Origin: an uncultured Methylophilaceae bacterium | GTDB taxonomy: Bacteria; Pseudomonadota; Gammaproteobacteria; Burkholderiales; Methylophilaceae | Length of the DNA stretch: 64,000 nucleotides | NCBI GenBank assembly: GCA_905618945.1 | Contig: CAJQTF010000010.1 | Span: forward strand, 1-64,000 | Direction of reading: 5' to 3' | The notes under the pieces: generated by a model | Told to the model about the DNA's origin: nothing | Seen by the model: the letters and a program-made list of their open reading frames with translations, nothing else | Databases searched by the model: none | Shown here: piece by piece, positions 24,583 to 37,137 of the stretch | Numbering within the stretch: position 1 is the stretch's first letter | How the letters are laid out: every line of letters starts with the position of its first letter | Translations under genes and position numbers: made by a program

Positions 24583-25676
24583 TTCTTTACCTCATTAATT
24601 ATTAAATTGTTCTCAATAGGAAGAATTATTGAAAACTTTGTATTGCCGGGGAAGCTAGAGCAATCGATCATTCCATTATGTTGTGTTATAAAGTTTTGTG
24701 CCAAAGAGAGGCCTAATCCAGATCCAGATTCTCTACCTGATACTAATGGATAAAATATTTTATCTAATAATTCCTTCTTAATACCTGGCCCATTATCGAC
24801 AATATCTAAACGTATCGCTGTTGTATGTTTCTTTTTATGAAAAACAATTTGACTCTCTGCCCTAGTAATAAAGTAAAGATTCATTTTTTCTGCTGGTTTA
24901 TCTTCAAACATTGCTTGGACACCATTTCGAGCAACGTTTAAAACAGCTTGAATTAGCTTTTCTCTGTCTCCAATAAATTCAGGCAAACTTACATCATAAT
25001 CTCTAGTTAGTTTTAAGTTTTCAGGGAATTCTGATAATAATAAGCTACGAACCCTTTCTAAAACCTCATGAATATTTGTTTTTTTATATATAGGAAGTTG
25101 GTGCGGTATTAATAATTTATTCATCAGGTTTTGTAGCCGATCAGCTTCATTAATGATTACTTGTGTATATTCTTTTAATGATTTTTCATCCAACTCTTTT
25201 TCTAAAAGTTGGGCAGCTCCTCTTAACCCGCCCAGTGGGTTTCTTATCTCATGCGCAAGGTTTCTTAGTAATTCCGAATTTGCTTGTTGTTGAATAAACA
25301 TTCTTTCTTCACGCGCGATTCTTAGCTGTTGATCCATTTGACTAAACTCTACTATAAAGTCAAACTCTTTCCCTTCAATTGGTGTGATTGTAAAACTCAC
25401 GCAAATAGTTTTATTCTGTTTGGTCTTAATAAAGTATTCATGTTCTCGATAAGAGCTTTGTTTGGTTTTGGCTTGCTCTAATGCATCTTTAAAAAAATCA
25501 ATTTCTTCAAAAAATAAACTAATACTTTCATTAATGGCCTGATCATTACTCAATTCAAATAAGATTTCAGCACTTGGATTTATGTACTTAATAATTAAAT
25601 TTTTATCACAAGCAAATACCGCAGTTGCTAAGTCTTCCATTCCTTTCAATTCATTTTTCAATAAGTTTGGTTTCAT
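24579..25676 (-). CDS. ntrB: nitrogen regulation sensor histidine kinase
   Basis: PAS-like N-terminus, H-box NLAHEIRNPLGGLRGAAQLL, N/G boxes (DNGPGI, GSGLGLSLAQ). Confidence 0.94.
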   Translation of the reverse strand: MKPNLLKNELKGMEDLATAVFACDKNLIIKYINPSAEILFELSNDQAINESISLFFEEIDFFKDALEQAKTKQSSYREHEYFIKTKQNKTICVSFTITPIEGKEFDFIVEFSQMDQQLRIAREERMFIQQQANSELLRNLAHEIRNPLGGLRGAAQLLEKELDEKSLKEYTQVIINEADRLQNLMNKLLIPHQLPIYKKTNIHEVLERVRSLLLSEFPENLKLTRDYDVSLPEFIGDREKLIQAVLNVARNGVQAMFEDKPAEKMNLYFITRAESQIVFHKKKHTTAIRLDIVDNGPGIKKELLDKIFYPLVSGRESGSGLGLSLAQNFITQHNGMIDCSSFPGNTKFSIILPIENNLIINEVKK

Positions 25677-25847
25677 TTATATAAGTCCATATAGTTTAAC
25701 AAGCAAGAATGTGACCAAGATTTTTATATTGACTCCATAGGCTCCATTAGCGCGTTAGTCCAACTTTATTTTTTAAATGCACAATATTAGTGCATAAAAA
25801 TTTTAGGTAAAAAAAGGGCGGATTTTAACCCGCCACTTAATTAGAAT

Positions 25848-27257
25848 CTATAAACTGTAATACATATCAAACTCAATTGGATGAGGGGTCATTCTTAAAC
25901 GTGTAACCTCTTCCATTTTTAAATCAATAAAGCTATCAATAAAATCATCAGAAAAAACTCCACCTGCAGTCAAGAATTTTCTGTCAACTCTTAGAGCCTC
26001 AAGAGCTTCCGGAAGGGTTGCGGCGACTTGAGGTATTTTTGCTTCTTCTTTAGCTGTTAGATCATATAAGTCTCTTGATTCAGCTTCCCCTGGATGTATT
26101 TTATTTTGGATACCATCGAGACCAGCCATCATTAGCGCACTAAAAGCTAAATATGGGTTTGCCATTGGATCTGGAAATCGGACCTCAATCCGTCTTGCCT
26201 TATCTGTTGATACATATGGGATACGAATTGCAGCAGATCTATTTTTAGCAGAATATGCCAGCATAACCGGTGCTTCAAATCCAGGAACTAGGCGTTTATA
26301 TGAATTCGTTGATGGATTAGTTATAGCATTTAAGGCTTTGCCATGCTTGATAATTCCACCAATATAATAAAGAGCAGTATCACTTAGGTTTGCATATTTT
26401 TTCCCTGCAAACATATTTTTTCCACCCTTCCAAATTGATTGGTGAACGTGCATCCCTGTTCCGTTATCATTCAAAATTGGTTTTGGCATAAAGGTCGCTG
26501 TTTTACCAAATCTATGCGCTGTATTCATCACAACGTATTTAAGGATTTGAGTCCAATCAGCTCTTTGTGTTAATGAAGAAAATTTAGTGCCAATTTCATT
26601 TTGGCCGGCTCCTGCAACTTCATGATGATGAACCTCAACAGGCACACCCATCTCTTCTAATGTTAAGCACATTTCTGATCTAAGATCCTGAAGGGAGTCA
26701 ACAGGAGGTACCGGAAAGTAACCACCCTTAACTCTCGGGCGATGACCAACATTACCACCGTCATGTTCGTTATGAGAATCCCATTCTGCTTCTTCAGAGT
26801 TAATATTTACTGAAGAGCCACTCATACCTGAAGTCCATGTGATTGAGTCAAATACAAAAAACTCAGGTTCTGGGCCAAAATAAATAGTGTCACCAATACC
26901 AGTTGTTTTAAGGTATTTTTCAGCACGATTCGCTATTGTTCTTGGATCACGATCATAACCCTTACCATCTGTCGGGTCTACAACGTTACAAGTTAAAATA
27001 AGAGTTTTCTCTTCCATAAATGGATCGATATTAGCTGTGTTAGGATCAGGAAAAAGTAACATATCCGATGCATTTATACCTTTCCATCCTTCAATAGAAG
27101 AACCGTCAAATGCATGCCCTTCAGTAAATTTAGTTTTATCAAAGGCAGAAGTTGGAACTGAAACATGCTGCTCTTTTCCTTTGGTATCAGTGAAACGAAG
27201 ATCAACAAATTTAACATTTTCTTGTTTAATTTTTTTCAGTACATCAGCTGCGGCCAT
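25848..27257 (-). CDS. glnA: glutamine synthetase type I
   Basis: [29 protein letters not shown], adenylylation-site-like region NLYDL/RDLYDL; start refined to ATG (MAAADV) with AAGGAG at 7-nt spacing. Confidence 0.97.
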   Translation of the reverse strand: MAAADVLKKIKQENVKFVDLRFTDTKGKEQHVSVPTSAFDKTKFTEGHAFDGSSIEGWKGINASDMLLFPDPNTANIDPFMEEKTLILTCNVVDPTDGKGYDRDPRTIANRAEKYLKTTGIGDTIYFGPEPEFFVFDSITWTSGMSGSSVNINSEEAEWDSHNEHDGGNVGHRPRVKGGYFPVPPVDSLQDLRSEMCLTLEEMGVPVEVHHHEVAGAGQNEIGTKFSSLTQRADWTQILKYVVMNTAHRFGKTATFMPKPILNDNGTGMHVHQSIWKGGKNMFAGKKYANLSDTALYYIGGIIKHGKALNAITNPSTNSYKRLVPGFEAPVMLAYSAKNRSAAIRIPYVSTDKARRIEVRFPDPMANPYLAFSALMMAGLDGIQNKIHPGEAESRDLYDLTAKEEAKIPQVAATLPEALEALRVDRKFLTAGGVFSDDFIDSFIDLKMEEVTRLRMTPHPIEFDMYYSL

Positions 27258-27301
27258 TCTCAAACTCCTTAAAAATAATTAATTGGTATAGTATATAATT
27301 T

Positions 27302-27320
27302 AAAGCAGAATCTATGCCAA
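27302..27320 (-). promoter_or_regulatory. sigma54 (-24/-12) promoter of glnA
   Basis: On - strand TTGGCATAGATTCTGCTTT: GG-N10-GC spacing and TTGGCAT...TGC core. Confidence 0.8.
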
Positions 27321-27377
27321 CATTTAATTGGCTAAAATAACCGATTTATTCATAAAATACATCAAATAAATTATATA

Positions 27378-27394
27378 TGCACTAGTATAATGCA
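27378..27394. promoter_or_regulatory. NtrC-type binding dyad, site proximal to glnA
   Basis: TGCACTAGTATAATGCA; matches TGCAC-N7-(G/A)TGCA geometry. Confidence 0.75.
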
Positions 27395-27409
27395 TTATTA
27401 CTTAATTAT

Positions 27410-27426
27410 TGCACTATTATAATGCA
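27410..27426. promoter_or_regulatory. NtrC-type binding dyad, site distal to glnA
   Basis: TGCACTATTATAATGCA; start exactly 32 bp from the first site. Confidence 0.75.
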
Positions 27427-27473
27427 TTAAATATTTCTCTTGATATTTTTTAATTGTTTATAATAATAATCGA

Positions 27474-28313
27474 ATGAAAAAAGAGATAAAAAAATTTGCA
27501 GTTCTTGGGCATCCCATAGCGCACTCACTTTCGCCCAAAATACATCTTTTATTTGCAAAAGAATTCGCAATTGATTTAGAGTATAAAAAATTTGATATTA
27601 ATCCAGATAATTTTTTTGTAAATGTTAAGCGTTTAGAGGCTGAGGGTTATCAAGGGCTAAATATTACCCTTCCCTTAAAAATTGCTGCATTTGCTATTTG
27701 TGACCAACTTTCAGAAAGGTCATCTTTCTGTAAGTCTGTTAATACAATAACATTTTTAGATAATAATATTATTGGAGACTCAACGGATGGCAGGGGGTTA
27801 CTAAATGATTTGTCTAATAAAAAAATCAATACCAAAGGTAAAAATATTTTTTTAGTTGGGGCTGGTGGGGCTGCAAATGGAGCAATTTATGATCTTATTC
27901 AAAGCAAACCAAAGAAAATTTTTCTAACAAATAGAACTTTTACTAAAGCAATCGAGATGAAAAAATATTGGAAATCTTTTGCTGAAAAAAACCAAGTAAC
28001 ATTAGAGACAATAGATTTAGATTTCTCCAATAGACTAAATTTTGATTTGATAATAAATGCTACTTCTTCATCCTTAACTAACCAACACTCACCTTTGCCA
28101 GAACATGCTTTACATTGTTTAAAGGATGATGGTGTTTGTTATGACATGATGTATGGCTCTCAAACTCCGTTTATGAAAGAAGCTTATAAGAAAACTGATT
28201 CAGTTTACGATGGCCTTGGGATGTTGGTTGAGCAAGCAGCAGCAAGTTTTAATATATGGCATCAGCTAGCTCCAGCGACAGAAAATATTGAGGCTTCTTT
28301 AAAAAACCTATAA
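27474..28313 (+). CDS. aroE: shikimate dehydrogenase
   Basis: [48 protein letters not shown]. Confidence 0.96.
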   Translation: MKKEIKKFAVLGHPIAHSLSPKIHLLFAKEFAIDLEYKKFDINPDNFFVNVKRLEAEGYQGLNITLPLKIAAFAICDQLSERSSFCKSVNTITFLDNNIIGDSTDGRGLLNDLSNKKINTKGKNIFLVGAGGAANGAIYDLIQSKPKKIFLTNRTFTKAIEMKKYWKSFAEKNQVTLETIDLDFSNRLNFDLIINATSSSLTNQHSPLPEHALHCLKDDGVCYDMMYGSQTPFMKEAYKKTDSVYDGLGMLVEQAAASFNIWHQLAPATENIEASLKNL

Positions 28314-31118
28314 ATATCTTTTTAAATATTTACCGGTAAAGCTTTTATTATTGGATATAATTTTTTCAGGTGACCCCTCTGCGATGATTTCACCGCCACC
28401 ATCACCTCCTTCAGGGCCAAGGTCAATAATCCAATCAGCAGTCTTGATTACATCCAGATTGTGTTCAATTACCACTAAAGTATTTCCATTATCTCTTAAT
28501 CTGTGCAATACATTTAGTAGTAGTTGTATGTCAGCAAAATGTAAGCCAGTTGTTGGCTCATCTAAAATATAAAGTGTTCTTCCAGTATCTCTTTTTGAAA
28601 GTTCTAAAGCTAATTTGACTCTTTGAGCTTCGCCCCCAGAAAGAGTCGTTGCATTTTGCCCTAATTTAATATAACCAAGACCTACATCTAGGAGAGTTTT
28701 TAGTTTTCGTTCAAGCGTTGGTACAGCCTTAAAAAATTCATGTGCTTCTTCTACGGTAAAACTTAAAATATTATGAATATTTTTTCCTTTGTAAAATATT
28801 TCAAGCGTTTCACGATTGTAACGATGGCCATAACAAGAGTCACATTCGACATATACATCCGGTAAAAAATGCATTTCAACTCTAATTACCCCATCACCTT
28901 CACAGGCCTCACATCTTCCACCTTTAACATTGAATGAGAACCGTCCTTGATTGTAACCTCTCGCTCTACTTTCTTGGACTTTAGAAAAAAGATCTCTTAT
29001 AGGAGTAAACAAGCCGGTATAGGTAGCAGGGTTAGATCTTGGAGTTCTCCCAATGGGGCTTTGATTTACATCGACAACTTTGTCGAAGAAATCAAAGCCT
29101 TCTATATCTTCATGACTCGCTGGTTCTAAATTGCTTCGGTAAAGGTGTTTTGCTACGGCATTATAAAGTGTGTCATTAATGAGTGTAGATTTTCCACTAC
29201 CAGAAACTCCTGTAACACATGTAAATAATCCTATCGGGAGATTTAAAGTAATATTTTTTAAATTATTACCGGAAGCTTTTGTAATTTTGAAAAAGGAATT
29301 ATCAGGAGATTTTATTTTGTTTGTAACTGTGATTTTCTTCTGCCCACTTATGTATTGGCCAGTTAGGGAGTTTTTATTTTTAGCAATTTCATTAGGGAGT
29401 CCTTGGGCCACAATTTCACCACCGTGAACTCCAGCACCAGGACCAATATCTACGACATAATCAGCTGTCATAATTGCATCATAATCATGCTCAACAACAA
29501 TCACCGTATTCCCAATATCTCGAAGATTTCTAAGTGTCTCTAGGAGTTTGTCGTTATCTTTTTGATGGAGTCCAATAGAGGGCTCATCTAAAACATACAT
29601 TACTCCTGTTAAACCACTGCCAATTTGTGAAGCCAATCTAATTCTTTGGGCCTCACCCCCTGAAAGCGTGTCAGCAGATCTTGAAAGAGATAAATAATCA
29701 AGACCTACATTTATTAGAAAAATAAGCCTATTTTTTATTTCCTGAATTATTTTGCTCGCAACTTGAGCACGAAATCCTAATAGTTTTATATTAATGAAGA
29801 ATTCTAAAGATTTTTTAAGGGGTAATTTGCATACTTCATGCAGATTTAAATCACCAACCAATACGTTTCTCGCCTCAATTTTTAAACGAGTTCCTTTGCA
29901 TGAAGGACATTCTTGATTACTTAAATATTTAGCTAATTCATCTCGAACAGAGCTCGAATCTGTTTCTTGATAACGTCTTTTAAAGTTATTTATTACCCCT
30001 TCAAAAGGGTGCTTTTTTGAATTAATAGTCCCTTGCTCATTAAAATAACTAAATTCTATTTGTTCCTTACCACTTCCAAATAAAATAATATTTTGAATTC
30101 TCTCTTGGAGATCTTGGTAAGGTGTTTCAAGATCAAAACTATAATGTTGGGCAAGACTATTTAACATTTGATAGTAGAATTGATTTCGCTTATCCCATCC
30201 CTTGATGGCTCCGGATGATAATGGGAGTTGAGGAAAAGCTACAACGCGAGCTGCATCAAAGAAATTTTTATGCCCCAGGCCATCGCAATCAGGGCACGCC
30301 CCCATTGGGTTATTAAAGGAAAATAATCTGGGTTCTAATTCAGTTAGCGCATAGTCGCAATGTGGACAGGAAAATTTTGCAGAAAATAGTTGTGTCTCTT
30401 TAGTGTCCATATTGATGCAAATAATTTTTCCATCAGCAAGTTTCAAACCTGTTTCGACTGATTCAGTAATACGCTGTTTAATATCAAGATGAATTTTTAT
30501 ACGATCAATTACAACATCTAATTGATGCTTTGTATTTTTTTGTATAGCGGGAATATTATCTATTTCATAAATTGTTCCATCTAGTCTAATCCTTATAAAT
30601 CCTTGTGCCCTTAATTCATCAATTAAATCTAAATGACTACCTTTACGATTATTTACTACAGGTGCAAGCACCATGATTTTAGTGCTTTCTGGAAGAGACA
30701 GAAGCTGATCTACTATCTGTGAGACTGTCTGTGCTTCAAGTTTAATTTTATGAGTAGGGCAGTAAGGATCGCCAGCGCGAGCATAAAGCAATCGAAGATA
30801 GTCATGTATTTCGGTTACAGTGCCAACAGTTGATCGTGGATTATGTGAAGTAGACTTCTGTTCTATAGAAATTGCGGGCGACAGACCTTCAATCATATCT
30901 ACATCAGGCTTATTCATTCGGTCAAGAAATTGCCTAGCATAGGCTGACAAGGATTCAACATATCTTCTTTGTCCTTCAGCATAGAGAGTATCAAATGCCA
31001 GAGAAGATTTCCCAGATCCAGATAAGCCTGTAATAACTATTAGTTTATTTCTAGGAAGATCTAACGAAATATTTTTTAAGTTATGGGTTCTAGCCCCTTT
31101 AATTTTAATGTAATCCAT
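28308..31118 (-). CDS. uvrA: excinuclease ABC subunit A (start refined to [16 protein letters not shown])
   Basis: Two ABC ATPase halves ([27 protein letters not shown]), zinc-binding CxxC motifs, [10 protein letters not shown]. Confidence 0.97.
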   Translation of the reverse strand: MDYIKIKGARTHNLKNISLDLPRNKLIVITGLSGSGKSSLAFDTLYAEGQRRYVESLSAYARQFLDRMNKPDVDMIEGLSPAISIEQKSTSHNPRSTVGTVTEIHDYLRLLYARAGDPYCPTHKIKLEAQTVSQIVDQLLSLPESTKIMVLAPVVNNRKGSHLDLIDELRAQGFIRIRLDGTIYEIDNIPAIQKNTKHQLDVVIDRIKIHLDIKQRITESVETGLKLADGKIICINMDTKETQLFSAKFSCPHCDYALTELEPRLFSFNNPMGACPDCDGLGHKNFFDAARVVAFPQLPLSSGAIKGWDKRNQFYYQMLNSLAQHYSFDLETPYQDLQERIQNIILFGSGKEQIEFSYFNEQGTINSKKHPFEGVINNFKRRYQETDSSSVRDELAKYLSNQECPSCKGTRLKIEARNVLVGDLNLHEVCKLPLKKSLEFFINIKLLGFRAQVASKIIQEIKNRLIFLINVGLDYLSLSRSADTLSGGEAQRIRLASQIGSGLTGVMYVLDEPSIGLHQKDNDKLLETLRNLRDIGNTVIVVEHDYDAIMTADYVVDIGPGAGVHGGEIVAQGLPNEIAKNKNSLTGQYISGQKKITVTNKIKSPDNSFFKITKASGNNLKNITLNLPIGLFTCVTGVSGSGKSTLINDTLYNAVAKHLYRSNLEPASHEDIEGFDFFDKVVDVNQSPIGRTPRSNPATYTGLFTPIRDLFSKVQESRARGYNQGRFSFNVKGGRCEACEGDGVIRVEMHFLPDVYVECDSCYGHRYNRETLEIFYKGKNIHNILSFTVEEAHEFFKAVPTLERKLKTLLDVGLGYIKLGQNATTLSGGEAQRVKLALELSKRDTGRTLYILDEPTTGLHFADIQLLLNVLHRLRDNGNTLVVIEHNLDVIKTADWIIDLGPEGGDGGGEIIAEGSPEKIISNNKSFTGKYLKRYL

Positions 31119-31213
31119 TTTTTTATTTTTTTTTAGGAGCAACCTGATATTATATTTTATAATCTCTATTTTAGAAACTAAAGTTTTATTATTTCATAGG
31201 TCTATATACAAGA

Positions 31214-32386
31214 ATGTCACCATTAGAAATTAAATCTAGTGTGCTTTTAGCATCAATTTACTCGCTACGAATGCTTGGAATTTTTTTAATTCTCCCTATA
31301 TTTGCTATTTATGCTTCGGAATTATCTGGCAGGCCTACTGAATTTCAAATTGGTTTAGCTTTTGGTATTTATGGTTTAACTCAGGCTATTTTTCAAATTC
31401 CATTTGGCATGACTTCGGATCGATTCGGAAGAAAGCCAGTAATCTATTTTGGTTTATTACTATTTATAATTGGGTCATTTATAGCAGGGATATCTGAGCA
31501 AATAGAAGGGGTAATTATTGGACGAGCAATTCAAGGCTCTGGAGCAATTTCCGCAGTTCTGACTGCTTTTTTATCTGACCTAACTAGCGATAAAAGTAGA
31601 ACTAAAGGAATGGCAATTATTGGTGCATCAATTGGCTTAACATTTGCATTATCATTAGTGATTTCACCAATACTGAATAAGCTTATTGGAGTCCCAGGTA
31701 TATTTTTATTAATGGGGGTTTTGGCCTTTATTGCTTTAGGAGTTGTAAGGTTTTTTATTGATGAGCCTTTAGATAAGAAAAAAATTAAATCTCAAAATAC
31801 TAACGATATCAAAAGTATATTAAAGAATTTTGATTTAAATCGACTTAATTTTGGAATTTTTACACTTCACGCTTCTCAAATATCCATGTTCATGGCAATC
31901 CCACTTTATTTGATCAATCAAGGACAGATCCCATTACATCAACATTGGTCAATTTATTTACCAGTTTTATTTATTTCTTTTATTTTTATAGTGCCTATGA
32001 TTATTATTTCTGAGAGAAGGCATATAGCAAAAGAATCTTTTATATTTTCAATTGCTATATTATTTGTGACACAGTTTTTGTTTATATATTTTTCTAATGG
32101 CATTGTTGGCATCATAATCGCCTTAATATTTTATTTTATTGGGTTTAACTATCTTGAGGCGTCTTTACCTAGTTTGGTTAGTAAGTGGGCACCAATTCAA
32201 AGGAGAGGTTTGGCATTAGGGGTGTATAATACTTCTCAATCGTTAGGTATTTTTGTTGGTGGATCGTTTGGTGGATTGATTGCAAATTTTTATGGATATC
32301 AAGGCACTTTTTTATTTTGCAGCCTACTAATAATGATTTGGTTGATTTTATCAATATCAATGAAAATGCCAATTAATAAAAAATGA
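31214..32386 (+). CDS. MFS transporter
   Basis: 12-TM pattern; MTSDRFGRKPVIYFG MFS motif A; located between uvrA and ssb. Confidence 0.85.
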   Translation: MSPLEIKSSVLLASIYSLRMLGIFLILPIFAIYASELSGRPTEFQIGLAFGIYGLTQAIFQIPFGMTSDRFGRKPVIYFGLLLFIIGSFIAGISEQIEGVIIGRAIQGSGAISAVLTAFLSDLTSDKSRTKGMAIIGASIGLTFALSLVISPILNKLIGVPGIFLLMGVLAFIALGVVRFFIDEPLDKKKIKSQNTNDIKSILKNFDLNRLNFGIFTLHASQISMFMAIPLYLINQGQIPLHQHWSIYLPVLFISFIFIVPMIIISERRHIAKESFIFSIAILFVTQFLFIYFSNGIVGIIIALIFYFIGFNYLEASLPSLVSKWAPIQRRGLALGVYNTSQSLGIFVGGSFGGLIANFYGYQGTFLFCSLLIMIWLILSISMKMPINKK

Positions 32387-32416
32387 ATAAAATTATAATT
32401 ACACATCGGAGGAAAT

Positions 32417-32887
32417 ATGCCATCAGTTAATAAAGTAATGTTACTTGGTAACTTAGGGAGAGATCCTGAAGTTAGAACTTTTCCTAATGGAGATTCTGTA
32501 TGTAATTTTAGTATCGCTACTAGTACCTCATGGAAAGATAAAGCCTCGGGTGAGAAAAAAGAAAAAACAGAGTGGCATAATATTGTAATGTATAGAAAAT
32601 TAGCTGAAATTGCAGGGGAGTACCTAAAGAAAGGCAGCTCTGTTTTTGTTGAAGGAAGTCTTCAAACAAGGAAGTGGCAAACCAAAGAGGGGCAAGATAG
32701 GTATACGACTGAAGTTGCAGCAGACACGATGCAAATGTTAGGGGGTAGGGAAAATCGCAATAGTGAGCCAAGCAATACTGATGATAACTTTAATCAAGAG
32801 CCAGAAAGGGTAAATAAAGCTGATGCAAAAGTAAGTCAATCAGCTGAGCCCACTCTTGAACTTCCGGAAGATGATATTCCCTTTTAA
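32417..32887 (+). CDS. ssb: single-stranded DNA-binding protein
   Basis: [16 protein letters not shown], acidic C-terminal tip ...LPEDDIPF. Confidence 0.97.
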   Translation: MPSVNKVMLLGNLGRDPEVRTFPNGDSVCNFSIATSTSWKDKASGEKKEKTEWHNIVMYRKLAEIAGEYLKKGSSVFVEGSLQTRKWQTKEGQDRYTTEVAADTMQMLGGRENRNSEPSNTDDNFNQEPERVNKADAKVSQSAEPTLELPEDDIPF

Positions 32888-32903
32888 TTAGGGGTTTAAG
32901 AAG

Positions 32904-33173
32904 ATGCCTTTATACGATTATCTATGTTCTCATTGTGAGCATCAAGATGATGTGCTTGTAAAGTTATCAGATGACCCATTATTAAATTGCCCAGTTTGTA
33001 AGAACACAACATTTGAGAAGCAAGTGTCCGCACCTCATTTTAAATTAAAAGGTTCAGGCTGGTACGAGACAGATTTTAAAAATAAACCAAAGCCTGAAGA
33101 CTCAAAGAAAGAGAATGAAAAAACTAGTAATATAACTAAAACTAAAACTGAAACTTCAAAAAATAATGATTAA
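32904..33173 (+). CDS. FmdB-family zinc ribbon protein
   Basis: MPLYDYLCSHCEH...CPVCKN zinc ribbon, FKLKGSGWYETD. Confidence 0.88.
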   Translation: MPLYDYLCSHCEHQDDVLVKLSDDPLLNCPVCKNTTFEKQVSAPHFKLKGSGWYETDFKNKPKPEDSKKENEKTSNITKTKTETSKNND

Positions 33174-33774
33174 AAAAAACTTTTTAACTGGATTGTTAGT
33201 TCTAATCCCACTAATTTTAACTTTTTGGGTGCTGTTCTCTTTAATTAAGTTCTTAGATCAAGTATTATTTTTGCTCCCAGAGACCTTAAGGCCTGATTAT
33301 GTTCTAGGGACGGAGGTATTTGGATTTGGTGTTATTTTGACGTTCATTATTATATTGGTTACTGGCATCATCGCTAATAATTTTTTTGGGAAAAAAATTA
33401 TTAGCTTGTATGAGGTTCTGCTTAATCGACTTCCTTTTGTTAAGTCAATTTATAAAGGTATTAAACAGGTTTCAGATACTTTGCTTTCAAGTTCAGGTGA
33501 TGCATTTAGTAAGGCAGTTTTAATTGAATTTCCAATTGCAGGCACTTATACTTTTGCATTTATTACTGGAGAGCCTGATGAGATAATAACAAAGGACATA
33601 AAAGGTGAGTACGTAAATGTATACGTACCCACAACACCTAATCCAACATCAGGATATACATTAATGGTGCCAAAAAATAAAGTTGTCGAGTTAGATATTA
33701 GTGTGGACCAAGTTCTTAAATACGTTATTTCGATGGGTGTGGTTCCTACCGGTAAAAAACTTAAACAAAAATAA
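33166..33774 (+). CDS. DUF502 family membrane protein
   Basis: Two N-terminal TM helices, LLNRLPFVKSIYKGIKQV, PTTPNPTSGY motif. Confidence 0.88.
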   Translation: MIKKNFLTGLLVLIPLILTFWVLFSLIKFLDQVLFLLPETLRPDYVLGTEVFGFGVILTFIIILVTGIIANNFFGKKIISLYEVLLNRLPFVKSIYKGIKQVSDTLLSSSGDAFSKAVLIEFPIAGTYTFAFITGEPDEIITKDIKGEYVNVYVPTTPNPTSGYTLMVPKNKVVELDISVDQVLKYVISMGVVPTGKKLKQK

Positions 33775-33798
33775 TAACTACTTGAGAAGAGAATTTAG

Positions 33799-35592
33799 AT
33801 GAGAACGCATTATTGTGGTGAATTAAATAAAAGTCATGAGAATAAAGAAGTTGTCCTTTGTGGCTGGGCTCACAGAAGAAGGGACCATGGAGGCGTTATC
33901 TTTATTGATTTAAGAGATAAAGAAGGATTAGCTCAGATAGTAATTGACCCAGATACCCCTGACGCTTTTAGTATTGCTGAAAAAATTAGAAGTGAATTTG
34001 TATTAAAAGTTACGTGTAAGGTTCGACTTAGGCCCGAGGGAACAATTAACTCAAACCTGCCTTCAGGCGAAATAGAAATGCTAGCATCTGAGGTCGAGAT
34101 TTTAAATGAATCTCTCACCCCTCCATTTATGATTGATGACGATACAATTTCAGAAGCCGTTCGGCTTGAATATCGTTTTATTGATTTAAGGCGCGATGCG
34201 ATGCAAAGAAATCTTAAGTTAAGAAACGAAACTTCAAAAAGCGTCAGGAATTTTCTAGATACAGAAGGATTCATTGAATTAGAAACTCCAATATTAAATC
34301 GAAGCACTCCTGAAGGCGCTCGAGATTATTTGGTGCCATCAAGAGTACACCATGGAGAATTTTTTGCGTTACCGCAATCCCCACAATTATTTAAACAAAT
34401 TTTAATGGTGTCTGGTTTTGACAGATATTATCAGATTGCTAAATGTTTTAGGGATGAAGACTTGCGTGCCGATCGTCAACCTGAATTTACTCAAATTGAT
34501 ATTGAAGCATCATTTATTGATGAAGAAAAAATTATCGAGATTTCTGAAAAAATGATTAGGAAAACATATTTAGACGTCTTAAATATAAATTTGTCTGAAT
34601 CATTCCCTAAAATATCATACAAGGAAGCGATGAGCAGATATGGCTCTGATAAGCCTGATTTAAGAGTAACTCTTGAATTAACTGAAATGACTGAAGAAAT
34701 GAAAGATGTTGATTTTAAAGTATTTTCTTCTGCTGCAAATATGGAAAATGGAAGAGTGGCTGCACTAAGAATTCCAGGTGGAGCAGACTTATCTCGTTCA
34801 GAAATAGACGCTTATACTGAATTTGTAAAAATTTATGGAGCTAAAGGCTTAGCTTATATTAAAGTTAAAGATAAAACTTTCCTTAATGAAGAAGGACTTC
34901 AAAGCCCGATTGTAAAGAATATTCACGCTAAAGCGCTAGCAGCAATAATTGAAAAAACTAAATCAGAAAATGGAGATTTAATTTTCTTTGGGGCAGATAA
35001 GGCAAAAGTAGTAAATGAGGCTATTGGAGCGCTTAGAGTTAAAATTGGCCATGAGAAAAAACATCTTAACGATACGGAGTGGGCAGCATTATGGGTAGTT
35101 GATTTTCCAATGTTTGATTATGACGAAACTTCAAAGACTTGGAATGCCCTCCACCATCCATTTACTGCACCTCAGGATGGACACGAAGAATACCTAGAAT
35201 CAGACCCTGGAAAATGTTTATCTAAAGCATATGACATGGTTATAAATGGTTGGGAGATGGGAGGCGGTTCAATCCGTATTCATAAATCAGACCTCCAATC
35301 TAAAGTATTTAAAGCGCTAGGAATTTCAGATGAAGATGCGAAAGATAAATTTGGATTTTTGTTAAATGCCCTTCAGTACGGAGCACCACCTCATGGTGGA
35401 GTTGCATTTGGATTAGACAGAATAGTTACTTTATTAGCAGGTTCAGATTCTATTAGAGATGTCATAGCTTTTCCAAAAACACAAAAGGCTCAGTGTTTGA
35501 TGACACAGTCACCAAACAAGGTTGATGACAATCAGTTAAAAGAATTACATATTAAGGTAAGAGCTTCAAATATTGAGCAAAAGAATGATTAG
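33799..35592 (+). CDS. aspS: aspartyl-tRNA synthetase
   Basis: Class II aaRS motifs ([41 protein letters not shown]). Confidence 0.97.
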   Translation: MRTHYCGELNKSHENKEVVLCGWAHRRRDHGGVIFIDLRDKEGLAQIVIDPDTPDAFSIAEKIRSEFVLKVTCKVRLRPEGTINSNLPSGEIEMLASEVEILNESLTPPFMIDDDTISEAVRLEYRFIDLRRDAMQRNLKLRNETSKSVRNFLDTEGFIELETPILNRSTPEGARDYLVPSRVHHGEFFALPQSPQLFKQILMVSGFDRYYQIAKCFRDEDLRADRQPEFTQIDIEASFIDEEKIIEISEKMIRKTYLDVLNINLSESFPKISYKEAMSRYGSDKPDLRVTLELTEMTEEMKDVDFKVFSSAANMENGRVAALRIPGGADLSRSEIDAYTEFVKIYGAKGLAYIKVKDKTFLNEEGLQSPIVKNIHAKALAAIIEKTKSENGDLIFFGADKAKVVNEAIGALRVKIGHEKKHLNDTEWAALWVVDFPMFDYDETSKTWNALHHPFTAPQDGHEEYLESDPGKCLSKAYDMVINGWEMGGGSIRIHKSDLQSKVFKALGISDEDAKDKFGFLLNALQYGAPPHGGVAFGLDRIVTLLAGSDSIRDVIAFPKTQKAQCLMTQSPNKVDDNQLKELHIKVRASNIEQKND

Positions 35593-35965
35593 TGGACTTA
35601 ATCACTATAACCTTAGGTCAGAAGCTAAAATGATGGAGATTTTGAAAATTTTTTATATAGAAATTGTGGGACTCGAATTAGGCGTTAGACCACCATTTCA
35701 AAGTAATGGTTATTGGCTAAAGATTAGTGGTAAAGATATTTTACATTTAAGCGAAACAAAAAAAAATGACAGTAACCCTGTTAATATAAAAAATACTTTT
35801 GACCATATGGCTTTTACTGCAGAGGATAAAGAAAAATATATTAAAATTTTAGAAAAAAAAGAGATAAAATTTCATTTACGTATCGTACCTGAAATAGGAA
35901 CCGAACAGATTTTTTTCAAAGACCCAGCTGGAAACGGCATTGAGTTAATTTTTTGTAAAACATAG
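35585..35965 (+). CDS. VOC/glyoxalase family protein (start refined to [12 protein letters not shown])
   Basis: Short VOC-like fold: [31 protein letters not shown]. Confidence 0.75.
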   Translation: MISGLNHYNLRSEAKMMEILKIFYIEIVGLELGVRPPFQSNGYWLKISGKDILHLSETKKNDSNPVNIKNTFDHMAFTAEDKEKYIKILEKKEIKFHLRIVPEIGTEQIFFKDPAGNGIELIFCKT

Positions 35966-35977
35966 TAAGGATATCGA

Positions 35978-36664
35978 ATGCCTGAAAACAAAAATGTAAA
36001 AATATATATAGGTTTTGATCAGAGGGAGTCGGTTGTTTATCATACTTTTGTTCAAAGCCTTATTGATCACGCTTCAATTCCGTTAGATATAACTCCACTT
36101 GCAGTTAAAACATTAAAAGGGTACGAAGAAAAACACGAAGATAAAAGCAATGATTTTGTTTACTCACGATTTTTAACCCCATTTTTAAATGATTTTAAAG
36201 GTTGGGCTATTTTTGTTGATGGAGATATGATTTGCCAGACAGATATTAAGGAATTACTCGACTTAAGGGACAATTCAAAGGCCTTGCAAGTAGTCAAGCA
36301 TGACTACAAAACCAAAGAAAATCAGAAATATTTAGGGAATATTAATCAAGATTACCCCAGAAAAAATTGGTCTAGTGTTATTTTATGGAATTGTGCACAC
36401 CCAAAACATAAACTTCTAACCCCAGATTTTATTGCAAATGAGTCAGGAAAATATTTACATCGTTTTTCATGGCTTGAGGATAGTGAAATTGGAGGACTAC
36501 CAAAAGAATGGAATTGGTTAGCAACTGAATACCCTAATAATGATCAAGCTAATATCATTCATTACACTTTAGGAACTCCCTGTTTTAAAGATTACAGAGA
36601 TACGGAAATGTCAGATATATGGCTGAAGAAGTATGACCGGATGAATGATGGAATGGAGGAATAA
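35978..36664 (+). CDS. glycosyltransferase-like protein (GT8-like GT-A fold)
   Basis: FVDGDMI (DxD-type motif), KIYIGFDQRESVVYH N-terminus; family call tentative. Confidence 0.55.
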   Translation: MPENKNVKIYIGFDQRESVVYHTFVQSLIDHASIPLDITPLAVKTLKGYEEKHEDKSNDFVYSRFLTPFLNDFKGWAIFVDGDMICQTDIKELLDLRDNSKALQVVKHDYKTKENQKYLGNINQDYPRKNWSSVILWNCAHPKHKLLTPDFIANESGKYLHRFSWLEDSEIGGLPKEWNWLATEYPNNDQANIIHYTLGTPCFKDYRDTEMSDIWLKKYDRMNDGMEE

Positions 36665-36667
36665 GTT

Positions 36668-37087
36668 ATGAAAAGTTATCGGAAAGAATTATGGTTTAAC
36701 GCCCCAGATAGAATGCATTTTACTAACATTACTTCTGAGATTAGAAATTGTTTAGACGAAAGCAATATTGAAGAAGGCCTAATATTAATCAATGCAATGC
36801 ATATTACAGCTAGTGTATTTATTAATGACGATGAATCTGGGCTGCACCATGACTATAAAAAATGGTTAGAACATCTAGCACCCCATGAACCTGTTAGCGG
36901 TTATAGGCATAATGATACAGGTGAGGATAATGCTGATGCTCATATGAAACGTCAAGTGATGGGGCGCGAGGTTGTGGTTGCTGTAACTAATGGGCAGTTA
37001 GATTTTGGACCTTGGGAGCAAATTTTCTATGGGGAGTTTGATGGAAAAAGAAAAAAACGTGTTCTTGTCAAAATTATTGGCGATTAA
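36668..37087 (+). CDS. YjbQ/UPF0047 family protein
   Basis: [48 protein letters not shown]. Confidence 0.88.
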   Translation: MKSYRKELWFNAPDRMHFTNITSEIRNCLDESNIEEGLILINAMHITASVFINDDESGLHHDYKKWLEHLAPHEPVSGYRHNDTGEDNADAHMKRQVMGREVVVAVTNGQLDFGPWEQIFYGEFDGKRKKRVLVKIIGD

Positions 37088-37137
37088 CTATATTCAAAAT
37101 TAAATGGTAAGTGAACTATTTAGGAGTATCAAAGCGT

